Of a stretch of 5,161 nucleotides of DNA, positions 1 through 5,161 are shown in pieces. Where the stretch lies: NCBI GenBank assembly GCA_028292075.1, contig JAQGNA010000461.1:1-5161 (forward strand), written 5' to 3'. Below the pieces are notes generated by a model, which was not told where the DNA came from, searched no databases, and saw only the letters and a program-made list of their open reading frames with translations. Numbering within the stretch: the stretch's first letter is position 1; each line of letters begins with the position of its first letter. Source of the DNA: Rhodoferax sp. GTDB lineage: Bacteria > Pseudomonadota > Gammaproteobacteria > Burkholderiales > Burkholderiaceae. The position numbers and the translations under genes were made by a program.

Positions 1-340
1 TGAGCAAAAGACCCAGCAACAGCGCCGCCACCGGCCCCGGCAATGCCTGTACCGCCGCCTGCAGCGCCCACGCCACCAGCGCGACGCCGCAAGCCCCGAG
101 CGACCATGCCATGGCGCCGGCCCGGAACCGTGGCCAGTCGGCCTGTGGCGCCCGGCCATCGTCACGCGGCGCGATGCGCCTGCCGCACCAGTCGAGGTAG
201 CGGCCCATCCAGACGACCGGATGCCAGCGGGCGCCGGGTTCGCCGAAGCACCGGTCCACCAGCATGGCGATCAGCAGCGCAGCGGTGGCCACCCAGGCAC
301 TGGCCGTGGCGCCCCATGGCCAAAACCACCATGCCGGCAT
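1..340 (-). CDS. cbiB: Adenosylcobinamide-phosphate synthase CbiB/CobD, N-terminal part (runs off left edge)
   Basis: Integral membrane enzyme that joins the aminopropanol-phosphate arm to adenosylcobyric acid, giving adenosylcobinamide phosphate. It is called CobD in the aerobic-pathway nomenclature and is not the Salmonella CobD decarboxylase. Only the first 113 residues are visible; the family is usually a little over 300. Seen directly: a hydrophobic first segment (about residues 12-29) leading into the family signature, with D29-R30, G33-E34-P35 and the block HPVVWMGR at residues 40-47. Further hydrophobic stretches run from about residue 76 to the edge. The ATG shares one base with the cobO stop (TGATG), and a GAGGA sits only 3 bases upstream (348-344), which is closer than ideal. 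The N-terminus is some 15-20 residues longer than I expect for the family, so a later start (for example GTG at 292-290) is possible. Family assignment is firm. Confidence 0.9.
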   Translation of the reverse strand, partial: MPAWWFWPWGATASAWVATAALLIAMLVDRCFGEPGARWHPVVWMGRYLDWCGRRIAPRDDGRAPQADWPRFRAGAMAWSLGACGVALVAWALQAAVQALPGPVAALLLGLLL

Positions 341-909
341 CAGTCCTCGATGCCGCGCTGGGCGGGAATGCCGGCGTTGAACGCGTGCTTGATCTTCGTC
401 ATTTCGGTCACCGTGTCGGCCAGCTCGACCAGCTCGGGCGGACAGCGCCGGCCGGTGAGCACCACGTGCACTTGGCGAGGGCGCTCGCGCAGCGTCTGCA
501 GCACCTCGTCGAGCGGCAGCCAACCGTAGATCAGCGGGTAGGTGATCTCGTCGAGCACCACCATGAAGTAGTCGCCGGACAGGATGGTCGTCCGGGCCTG
601 GGCCCAGCCGTCACGCGCCAGCTGGCCCGATTGTTCGAGGTCCTGGCTCTTCCAGCTGAAGCCGTCGCCCAGGCCCTCGATCGGCATGCCCAATTGCTCG
701 AACATGCGGTGCTCGCCGAAGCGCGCCGTCGGCACTTTCATGAACTGGTAGACCTTCACCTTCTTGCCACGGCCATGGGCGCGCAGGGCCAGGCCGAAGG
801 CGGCGGTGCTCTTGCCCTTGCCCTCGCCGGTGTTGACGATGACGAGCCCCCGGCGCTCGCCTTCGGGCTTTTCATAGGGTTTGACGGTAGGAGGCGTTTC
901 GATCTGCAT
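340..909 (-). CDS. cobO: Cob(I)yrinic acid a,c-diamide adenosyltransferase (CobO/CobA/BtuR type)
   Basis: Cytoplasmic enzyme that transfers the 5'-deoxyadenosyl group of ATP to the cobalt of reduced corrinoids, used both in synthesis and in salvage of imported corrinoids. The 189 residues match the usual family length. Visible features: the conserved KPEGERRG lead-in (14-21), the variant P-loop GEGKGKST (28-35), the F84/W86 pair in GFSWKSQD, which corresponds by motif to the Phe/Trp pair that helps form four-coordinate cob(II)alamin in Salmonella CobA, the block [15 protein letters not shown] (117-131), LTGRRCP (151-157) and the characteristic C-terminus [10 protein letters not shown] chose ATG at 909-907, five bases after the btuD stop. 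A TTG at 918-916 overlapping that stop (TTGA) would add three residues. Neither start has a clear ribosome-binding site, so translational coupling to btuD is likely. Confidence 0.96.
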   Translation of the reverse strand: MQIETPPTVKPYEKPEGERRGLVIVNTGEGKGKSTAAFGLALRAHGRGKKVKVYQFMKVPTARFGEHRMFEQLGMPIEGLGDGFSWKSQDLEQSGQLARDGWAQARTTILSGDYFMVVLDEITYPLIYGWLPLDEVLQTLRERPRQVHVVLTGRRCPPELVELADTVTEMTKIKHAFNAGIPAQRGIED

Positions 910-914
910 GGTTT

Positions 915-1727
915 TCAATCGGCGGGAATTTCAGGCACCGCATTGTGCGGTGCAGAGAGGTGTGGCAGCGCCAGCCACTGCCCGTTCAGGCGGTGGATCC
1001 GGATGCGCTGTTCGAACACCGCCTCGAGCGAGCGGTGGGTGACAGGGTCGGCGCAAAGTCCGCAGTGGACGACACGGCCCGCCGCCAGCACGACCATGTC
1101 GTCCGCATGCAGCGCCGCCGAGATCTCGTGCAGCACGCTGACCACGGTGGTGCCGGCCCGCACCAGGCGCTGCACCAGCTCGAGCCAGTCGGCCTGGTGT
1201 GGCGGGTCGAGGTTGGCCAGCGGTTCGTCCATCAGCACGACGGAGGCCTGCACGGCCAGCACCCGGGCCAGCAGCACGCGTTGGCGTTCACCGCCCGAAA
1301 GCTCGCCCAGCACGCGGTGGCGCCAGTCCCAGGCCTGCGTGGCCCTGAGCGCCTGTTCGACGGCCGTCCGGTCGGTGGCACCGGGTGCCGCCATCCACGC
1401 CTGGTGTGGCAGCCGGCCCAGCATGGCGACGTCGTACACCGTGAGATCGTCGGCAGAGCCTTCGCCCTGCCCCAGCCAGGCCAGGCGCCGCGCCCGCAGA
1501 CGTGGCGGCATGGCGGCCATCGGCTCGCCCATCAGCCGCACCGTGCCGGTGTGCGGCAACAGGCCGGCCAGGGTCTTGAGCAGGGTCGACTTGCCGGCGC
1601 CGTTCGGCCCGACGATGCTGGTCCAGCGGCCGGCGCCGATGGCCAGGTCGATGCCGTGCAACACCTCGGCCCGGCCGAGCCGCGCACGCAGGCCATGCGC
1701 CAGAAGGGCTTGGCGAACTTGGCTCAC
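915..1727 (-). CDS. btuD: Corrinoid ABC transporter ATP-binding protein BtuD
   Basis: Cytoplasmic ATPase subunit that powers the BtuC permease. The 270-residue product has all ABC motifs in order: Walker [10 protein letters not shown] (40-48), Q-loop Q87 in AWLGQ, signature LSGGE (143-147), Walker B VVLMDEP (163-169) with catalytic E169, D-loop ANLD (171-174) and switch His H200. It is slightly longer than E. coli BtuD (about 249) because of a C-terminal tail (about 241-270). The start is GTG at 1727-1725, overlapping the btuC stop by four bases (GTGA), with a GGAG seven bases upstream. The same frame stays open leftwards of this start, up to 2387 on the minus strand, but that part is out-of-frame btuC sequence and not a fused domain. 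By sequence alone the subunit resembles haem and siderophore ATPases (HmuV/FecE); the B12 assignment rests on the neighbours. Confidence 0.94.
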   Translation of the reverse strand: MSQVRQALLAHGLRARLGRAEVLHGIDLAIGAGRWTSIVGPNGAGKSTLLKTLAGLLPHTGTVRLMGEPMAAMPPRLRARRLAWLGQGEGSADDLTVYDVAMLGRLPHQAWMAAPGATDRTAVEQALRATQAWDWRHRVLGELSGGERQRVLLARVLAVQASVVLMDEPLANLDPPHQADWLELVQRLVRAGTTVVSVLHEISAALHADDMVVLAAGRVVHCGLCADPVTHRSLEAVFEQRIRIHRLNGQWLALPHLSAPHNAVPEIPAD

Positions 1728-2794
1728 CGCATCGCTCCGCTCAGGCCACGCCGGTGCATGAGCCACAGCAGGTAGCCGCCGCCGATCAGCGCGGTGAGCA
1801 CGCCCACCGGCAGCTCCTGCGGGGCCAGCAGCCAGCGGGACAGCAGGTCGGCGACCATGAGCAGCGCGCCACCCATCGCCGCCGACAGCAGCAGCAACGG
1901 CGCATGCGTGGAGCGCACCAGCGGTCGCACCAGGTGCGGCGCGGCCAGGCCGACGAAGGCGATCATGCCGGCCTGCGCAACCGCCGTCGCCGTGGCCAGC
2001 GCCAGCACGGCCACCAGGGCCGCGCGCAAGCCGGGCAGTGCCAGGCCGAGGCTTCCGGCGGTGGCCTCGCCGAGCGTCAGTCCGTCGAGCACCGGTGCCA
2101 GCCACCAGGCCGCGGCCAGGCAGGCGAGCAGAACCGCCGCCATCATCACCACGGCCTGCCAACCCAGGAAGCTGGTGCTGCCGAGCGTGAAGCCCTGCAT
2201 TGATTCGAGGATGCCCGGCGCGGCCACGGTGACCAGGTCCTTGGCGGCGCCGAGCACCACGCCGACGATCACGCCGCCAAGCAGCAGGCGCAGCGTGTGG
2301 TGGGCGCCGCGTGCCAGGCCGAGGGTCAGCGCGACGGCCGTCACCGCGCCCACGAAGGCAGCGCCGGTGATGCCGATCTGCAGCCACCAGCCGCCCGCCG
2401 CCGCCAGCGCCCCGCCCTGCGGCCGACCGGCGGCCAGCAGCGCCAGCGCCGCGCCGAGCGAGGCGCCGGAGCCGCTGCCCAGCAGGTAGGGATCGGCCAG
2501 CGGGTTGCGAAACAGGCCCTGCGCCACCGCGCCGGCCAGGCCCAGCAAGGCGCCGGTGACCCAGGCGCCGGCCGTGCGCGGCAGGCGGATGTCCCAGACG
2601 ATCCGCCAGGCCACCGGGTCGTCGCGCATGGCGGCCAGGCTGTCGATGCCGGTGCTGCCGATGGCCACCCCCAGCAACAGCAGCAACACCGCCAGCACCA
2701 GCAGTGCGCCGCCGACCAGGCGCACGCGCCGGCGCGCCGCCACGGTGGGCAAACTGGCGGAAGCGGTGTGCGTGGCCGACACGTTGGCGGTCAT
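1724..2794 (-). CDS. btuC: Corrinoid ABC transporter permease BtuC (FecCD family)
   Basis: Inner-membrane permease that carries corrinoids from the periplasmic binding protein into the cytoplasm, presumably as a homodimer with two BtuD subunits. At 356 residues it is close to the family norm (about 330) with a longer hydrophilic N-terminus (1-25). It is very hydrophobic, consistent with the roughly ten membrane helices of this family. Recognisable FecCD blocks: RLPR (70-73), AQGLFRNPLADPYLLG (91-106) followed by a Gly/Ser-rich turn, the TLGEATAGSLG block (240-250), AFVGLAAPHLVR (279-290), and DLLSR to PQELPVGVLTALIGG (316-339), followed by YLLWL. The ATG lies three bases after the btuF stop, with a weak AAGG at 2809-2806. 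The fold is shared by iron-siderophore and haem permeases; the cobalamin assignment comes from the surrounding B12 genes. Confidence 0.94.
   Translation of the reverse strand: MTANVSATHTASASLPTVAARRRVRLVGGALLVLAVLLLLLGVAIGSTGIDSLAAMRDDPVAWRIVWDIRLPRTAGAWVTGALLGLAGAVAQGLFRNPLADPYLLGSGSGASLGAALALLAAGRPQGGALAAAGGWWLQIGITGAAFVGAVTAVALTLGLARGAHHTLRLLLGGVIVGVVLGAAKDLVTVAAPGILESMQGFTLGSTSFLGWQAVVMMAAVLLACLAAAWWLAPVLDGLTLGEATAGSLGLALPGLRAALVAVLALATATAVAQAGMIAFVGLAAPHLVRPLVRSTHAPLLLLSAAMGGALLMVADLLSRWLLAPQELPVGVLTALIGGGYLLWLMHRRGLSGAMR
1735..1738 (-). promoter_or_regulatory. Shine-Dalgarno sequence for btuD
   Basis: A GGAG core lies within the last codons of btuC, seven bases before the GTG at 1727-1725. 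Its ideal spacing decides the btuD start, which would otherwise be ambiguous because the frame stays open far upstream. The stop of btuC (1726-1724) overlaps the GTG, so ribosomes ending btuC can restart directly. Confidence 0.7.
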
Positions 2795-2797
2795 GGC

Positions 2798-3703
2798 TCA
2801 GGGTGCCTTGTCGGCCAGGCAGCGGGCCATGATGCGGGCGGCCTCGGCCATGCGCGGACCGGGCCGCACCAGCACGTCGGATTCTTCCGTGTCGAACACG
2901 CAGAGGTGCTGCCCGCGGATCGCGCGCAGGCTGGCCCAGCCGGGGTACGGCACCATGGTCTGCATGCTGCGGTTGCCGATCATGATGAGGTCGGGGTCGG
3001 CGCGCACCACGTACTCGGGATTGAGCCGCGGAAACGGGCCGAGCGATGGCGGCACCACGTTGCGCGCGCTCAGCCGCGCCAAGGTCTCACCGATGAACGA
3101 GGTGGCGCCGGCCGCATACGGACCGCGGCTCACCTCGAAATAAACCCTCGCCCCGCGCGCACGGGCCGGCAGAGCCTGGGCGGCGGCGTTCACGCTGGCG
3201 TCGATGACGCGCCACAGGCGGTCGGCGCCGTCCACATCCGGCACTTCCAGCAGCCGGCCGAGGCTCTGCAGCACCCGCCGGACGTCGGCATGGGTCTTGG
3301 GTTCGAGCGCCAGCACCTTGACACCCAGCGCTTCGAGCCGGTCGCTCGCCCGGGAAGACGTGGCCAGCAGCACCACGTCGGGCCGCAACGCGACGATGGC
3401 TTCGATGTTCGGGTCGATGCCGCCGCCCAGCTGCGGCAGGGCGCGGACACTGGCGGGGTGGTTGGAGAAGCGGTCCACGCCCACCAGCCGGCCGCACTGC
3501 GACAGCGCGCAGACGCTTTCGGTTAGGGAGGGCAGCAGGCTCACAATGCGTTGCGGCGACCTGGCGAACGACACCACGCGACCCCGCGCATCGGTCACGT
3601 CGATCGTTTGTGCCGCGGTGGCCGGGCTGCCCATACCTGCGCACAGCCACAGCAGGCCCAGGACCGGAACGTGTCGGCGCAGCAGTTCAATCAGGCGCGT
3701 CAT
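2798..3703 (-). CDS. btuF: Periplasmic corrinoid-binding protein BtuF
   Basis: Substrate-binding subunit that captures cobalamin or other corrinoids in the periplasm and delivers them to BtuCD. The 301-residue product begins with a clear Sec signal peptide: basic n-region (to about R10/H11), hydrophobic core (12-22) and likely cleavage after A31 (ATAA, then QTIDV). The mature part is a class III (TroA/BtuF-like) two-lobed binding protein: RIVSLLPSLTE (52-62), LVGVDRFSNHP (73-83), IDPNIEAIVALRPDVVLL (96-113), the linking-helix region (about 137-185), FIGETLARLSARNVV (203-217), LNPEYVVRADPDLIMIG (227-243) and the C-terminal RPGPRMAEAARIM (280-292). The ATG lies inside cobU, overlapping it by 17 bases. 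No strong ribosome-binding site is seen, but this start is needed for an intact signal peptide. E. coli BtuF is shorter (266). Confidence 0.93.
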   Translation of the reverse strand: MTRLIELLRRHVPVLGLLWLCAGMGSPATAAQTIDVTDARGRVVSFARSPQRIVSLLPSLTESVCALSQCGRLVGVDRFSNHPASVRALPQLGGGIDPNIEAIVALRPDVVLLATSSRASDRLEALGVKVLALEPKTHADVRRVLQSLGRLLEVPDVDGADRLWRVIDASVNAAAQALPARARGARVYFEVSRGPYAAGATSFIGETLARLSARNVVPPSLGPFPRLNPEYVVRADPDLIMIGNRSMQTMVPYPGWASLRAIRGQHLCVFDTEESDVLVRPGPRMAEAARIMARCLADKAP

Positions 3704-4280
3704 GGGCTTCGTCTTTCAGTGTCAGCGGCAAGCCGGCGGCCATCAGCGTGACGCGCGGGCAGGCCTGCGCCAGCGCCTGGTTCAGGCGACCAAGGGCGTC
3801 GACAAACGCCCGCACATCGCGGCCCATGGGGATCACGCCGAGGCCGATCTCGTTGCTGACCAGCACCACCGGCCCTGGCGCTGCCCGCACTGCGGCGGCG
3901 AGCCCGGCGACCGCGGCTGCCGCAGCCTCGTCGGAGGTGGCCGGTGGCGCGGCCGGCATCAGCAGATTGGTGAGCCAGAGCGTGAGGCAGTCGACCACCA
4001 GCAGCGTGTCGTGACGGCTGTGCCGCGCCACGGCTTGCGCCAGGGCGCGCGGCTCTTCGAGCGTGGCCAGGCCGGGCACGCGTTCGGCCCGGTCGACGCG
4101 GTGGCGGGCGATGCGCGCGGCCATCTCGTCGTCCCAGGCTTCGGCCGTGGCGATCAGCAGCGCGCGGTGCGCCGGGTCGGCCTGGAGCCAGGCACGGGCC
4201 TTGAGTTCGGCATGCCGCGACTTGCCGCTTTTCTGGCCGCCGAGGATCAGTTCACTGGGTGGCATGGGAGGCCTGGTCAT
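3687..4280 (-). CDS. cobU: Bifunctional adenosylcobinamide kinase / adenosylcobinamide-phosphate guanylyltransferase
   Basis: Cytoplasmic enzyme (CobU, or CobP in the aerobic scheme) that phosphorylates adenosylcobinamide and then converts the phosphate to adenosylcobinamide-GDP, the substrate of the last joining step. The 197 residues fit the family (about 175-190) with a slightly long N-terminus. Visible motifs: ELILGGQKSGKSRHAE (10-25) with P-loop GGQKSGKS (14-21); DDEMAARIARH (50-60), whose H60 sits about where the guanylylated His46 of Salmonella CobU lies; LEEP (74-77); VVDCLTLWLTNLL (95-107); VSNEIGLGVIPMGRDVRAF (141-159); GRLNQALA (164-171); and AAGLPLTLK (181-189). The start is uncertain: ATG at 4280-4278 has no ribosome-binding site, while ATG at 4265-4263 (M6) has a weak AGG six bases upstream and gives a more typical N-terminus. 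The 3' end overlaps btuF by 17 bases. Confidence 0.95.
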   Translation of the reverse strand: MTRPPMPPSELILGGQKSGKSRHAELKARAWLQADPAHRALLIATAEAWDDEMAARIARHRVDRAERVPGLATLEEPRALAQAVARHSRHDTLLVVDCLTLWLTNLLMPAAPPATSDEAAAAAVAGLAAAVRAAPGPVVLVSNEIGLGVIPMGRDVRAFVDALGRLNQALAQACPRVTLMAAGLPLTLKDEAHDAPD

Positions 4281-4307
4281 GCGGGAATGCGGTGATGAAG
4301 GATACGG

Positions 4308-5161
4308 TCATGGGAGGTCGCGCGCGCCCGCGCCGAACAGGCGTGCCACCAGCCGCGGCGCCGAAGGGAACCACGCATGGAAATAGCTGGCCCTGAGCGC
4401 GCCCATGGCGTAGACCGCCTCGCCCTGCCCGGCCAGCGGCGCCACGTCGGGCCGGGTGCTGCGGGCCACCGGCACGAGTGCGGTCTCGCAGGTCGAATAA
4501 TGGAAGGTGTGGCCGCGCAACACCTCGCCCTGCATGGCCAGCTGTTGCGGCCCCAGCGCCGCCAGTCGCTTGCCGACCCGCACCGTGCCGGGCAGCAGGC
4601 CCCACATGCGGTGGCTTTCGCCCTGCGCCGTGTGCAAGTCATCGAAGAGAGACATCATGCCGCCGCATTCGGCCCACACCGGTTGCCCGGCCGCCACATG
4701 CGCGGCCAGCGCATCGCGCAGCGCCGTGTTGCGGGCCAGGGCGGCTGCATGCAGTTCCGGGTAGCCGCCAGGCAGCCATACGGCATCGCAGGGCGGAAGC
4801 GCTTCGCCGGCCAGCGGCGAGAAGAACACCAGGGTGGCGCCGAGCGCGCGCAGGCAATCGAGATTGGCGGCATAGATGAAGCAGAAGGCGGCGTCGCGCG
4901 CGATGGCCACCGTGCGGCCCTGGAGCGGGAGCGAGGCGGGGTTTGCGTCGGGCGGCAAGGCCAAGGCTGCGCCGCCGAAGTCCACCTCCCATTCGCGCAG
5001 CGCCTCGGCCGTCATGCGTCCGAGCGGCGTTTCGGCGAGCGCGTCGGCAGCGGCGTCGAGCCGGGCCGAGGCGTCGGCCACCTCGGCCGCCGCCACCAGG
5101 CCCAGGTGCCGCTCGGGCAGGCTGAGCGCGGGGTTGCGCAGCAAGGCGCCGCGCCAGGCGG
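4308..5161 (-). CDS. cobB: Cobyrinate a,c-diamide synthase CobB/CbiA, C-terminal part (runs off right edge)
   Basis: Glutamine- and ATP-dependent amidotransferase that converts the a and c carboxylates of (hydrogeno)cobyrinic acid to amides. The window holds the last 283 residues; the frame stays open to the edge, and the N-terminal ATP-binding synthetase domain lies outside. Family blocks in order: AWRGALL with NPALSLPERHLGLV right at the edge (the end of the synthetase domain and linker), then a class I glutaminase-type domain: FCFIYAANL (about 4883-4857), WLPGGYPELHAA, AECGGMMSLFDDL with the nucleophile Cys at 4667-4665, GHTFHYST, and ASYFHAWFPS with its conserved His at 4379-4377. A TTG at 5144-5142 is an internal codon and not the start, because conserved family sequence continues upstream of it. 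CobB (aerobic) and CbiA (anaerobic) cannot be separated from this part. CobQ is unlikely given the LPERHLGL and ECGGMM blocks. The next gene starts 27 bases after the stop. Confidence 0.95.
   Translation of the reverse strand, partial: AWRGALLRNPALSLPERHLGLVAAAEVADASARLDAAADALAETPLGRMTAEALREWEVDFGGAALALPPDANPASLPLQGRTVAIARDAAFCFIYAANLDCLRALGATLVFFSPLAGEALPPCDAVWLPGGYPELHAAALARNTALRDALAAHVAAGQPVWAECGGMMSLFDDLHTAQGESHRMWGLLPGTVRVGKRLAALGPQQLAMQGEVLRGHTFHYSTCETALVPVARSTRPDVAPLAGQGEAVYAMGALRASYFHAWFPSAPRLVARLFGAGARDLP

Noticed and set aside
43..1761. Plus-strand open frame of 572 codons opposite cbiB, cobO and btuD.
   Set aside because: It lies antisense to three well-supported genes. Its translation is Arg/Ala/Ser/Pro-rich with no recognisable domain. 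Long antisense open frames are expected in high-GC DNA.
1728..2387. Possible N-terminal extension of BtuD giving a 490-residue fusion protein.
   Set aside because: This part of the frame is btuC read out of frame and is Arg/Gly/Ala-rich without motifs. A GTG with a well-spaced GGAG at the btuC stop gives a normal-length ATPase.
2297..3526. Plus-strand open frame of 409 codons opposite btuC and btuF.
   Set aside because: The product is a low-complexity Gln/Ala/Gly/Arg/His mix with no domain, antisense to genes with clear family motifs, so it is a GC-driven shadow.
3204..4295. Plus-strand open frame of 363 codons opposite btuF and cobU.
   Set aside because: It is antisense to two confirmed genes and shows no family motif; its composition is that of a shadow frame.
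5142..5144. TTG as a start codon for a short 278-residue CobB.
   Set aside because: Conserved CobB sequence (AWRGALL) continues in frame upstream to the window edge, so the gene is cut by the window and not short.
1..5161. Cobalamin riboswitch, promoters, terminators, RNA genes, mobile elements, CRISPR or attachment sites.
   Set aside because: No intergenic gap is longer than 27 bases. I saw no strong terminator-type hairpin followed by a T-run, no tRNA or rRNA sequence and no notable direct or inverted repeat. The recurrent ggccagg/cggcc words reflect GC-rich codon use.

Overview
The window is a high-GC segment, coding throughout on the minus strand. It holds seven tightly packed genes for vitamin B12 (cobalamin) metabolism and corrinoid uptake. 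The GC-rich codon use, the aerobic-type protein set (a CobO-type adenosyltransferase, CobB, and a CobU of the 'GGQKSGKS' type) and the overall gene mix fit a betaproteobacterium of the order Burkholderiales, perhaps Comamonadaceae. That placement is inferred from general resemblance, because no lineage marker is present.

In the direction of transcription (right to left), the genes are: cobB, the C-terminal 283 residues of cobyrinate a,c-diamide synthase, cut by the right edge; cobU, adenosylcobinamide kinase/guanylyltransferase; btuF, a periplasmic corrinoid-binding protein; btuC, the transporter permease; btuD, the transporter ATPase; cobO, corrinoid adenosyltransferase; and cbiB (also called cobD), the first 113 residues of adenosylcobinamide-phosphate synthase, cut by the left edge. 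Gene junctions are overlaps of 3-17 bases or gaps of 3-27 bases, so the whole window is very probably one polycistronic transcript. There is no room for internal promoters or terminators in intergenic DNA.

The genes form one functional unit. BtuFCD imports corrinoids across the inner membrane. CobB amidates the a and c side chains of the corrin ring, CobO adds the upper adenosyl ligand, CbiB attaches the aminopropanol-phosphate arm, and CobU activates the resulting adenosylcobinamide (phosphate) to the GDP form for the final joining step. CobQ, CobS/CobV, CobT, the outer-membrane receptor BtuB and a cobalamin riboswitch are not in the window; some may lie beyond either edge.

No RNA genes, mobile elements, CRISPR arrays, notable repeats or terminators were seen. 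I found no evidence of an undescribed system. The points worth a second look are the interleaving of uptake and late biosynthesis genes, several start-site ambiguities, and a loss of the disulfide arrangement known from E. coli BtuF. Long open frames on the plus strand are GC-driven shadows of the real genes.
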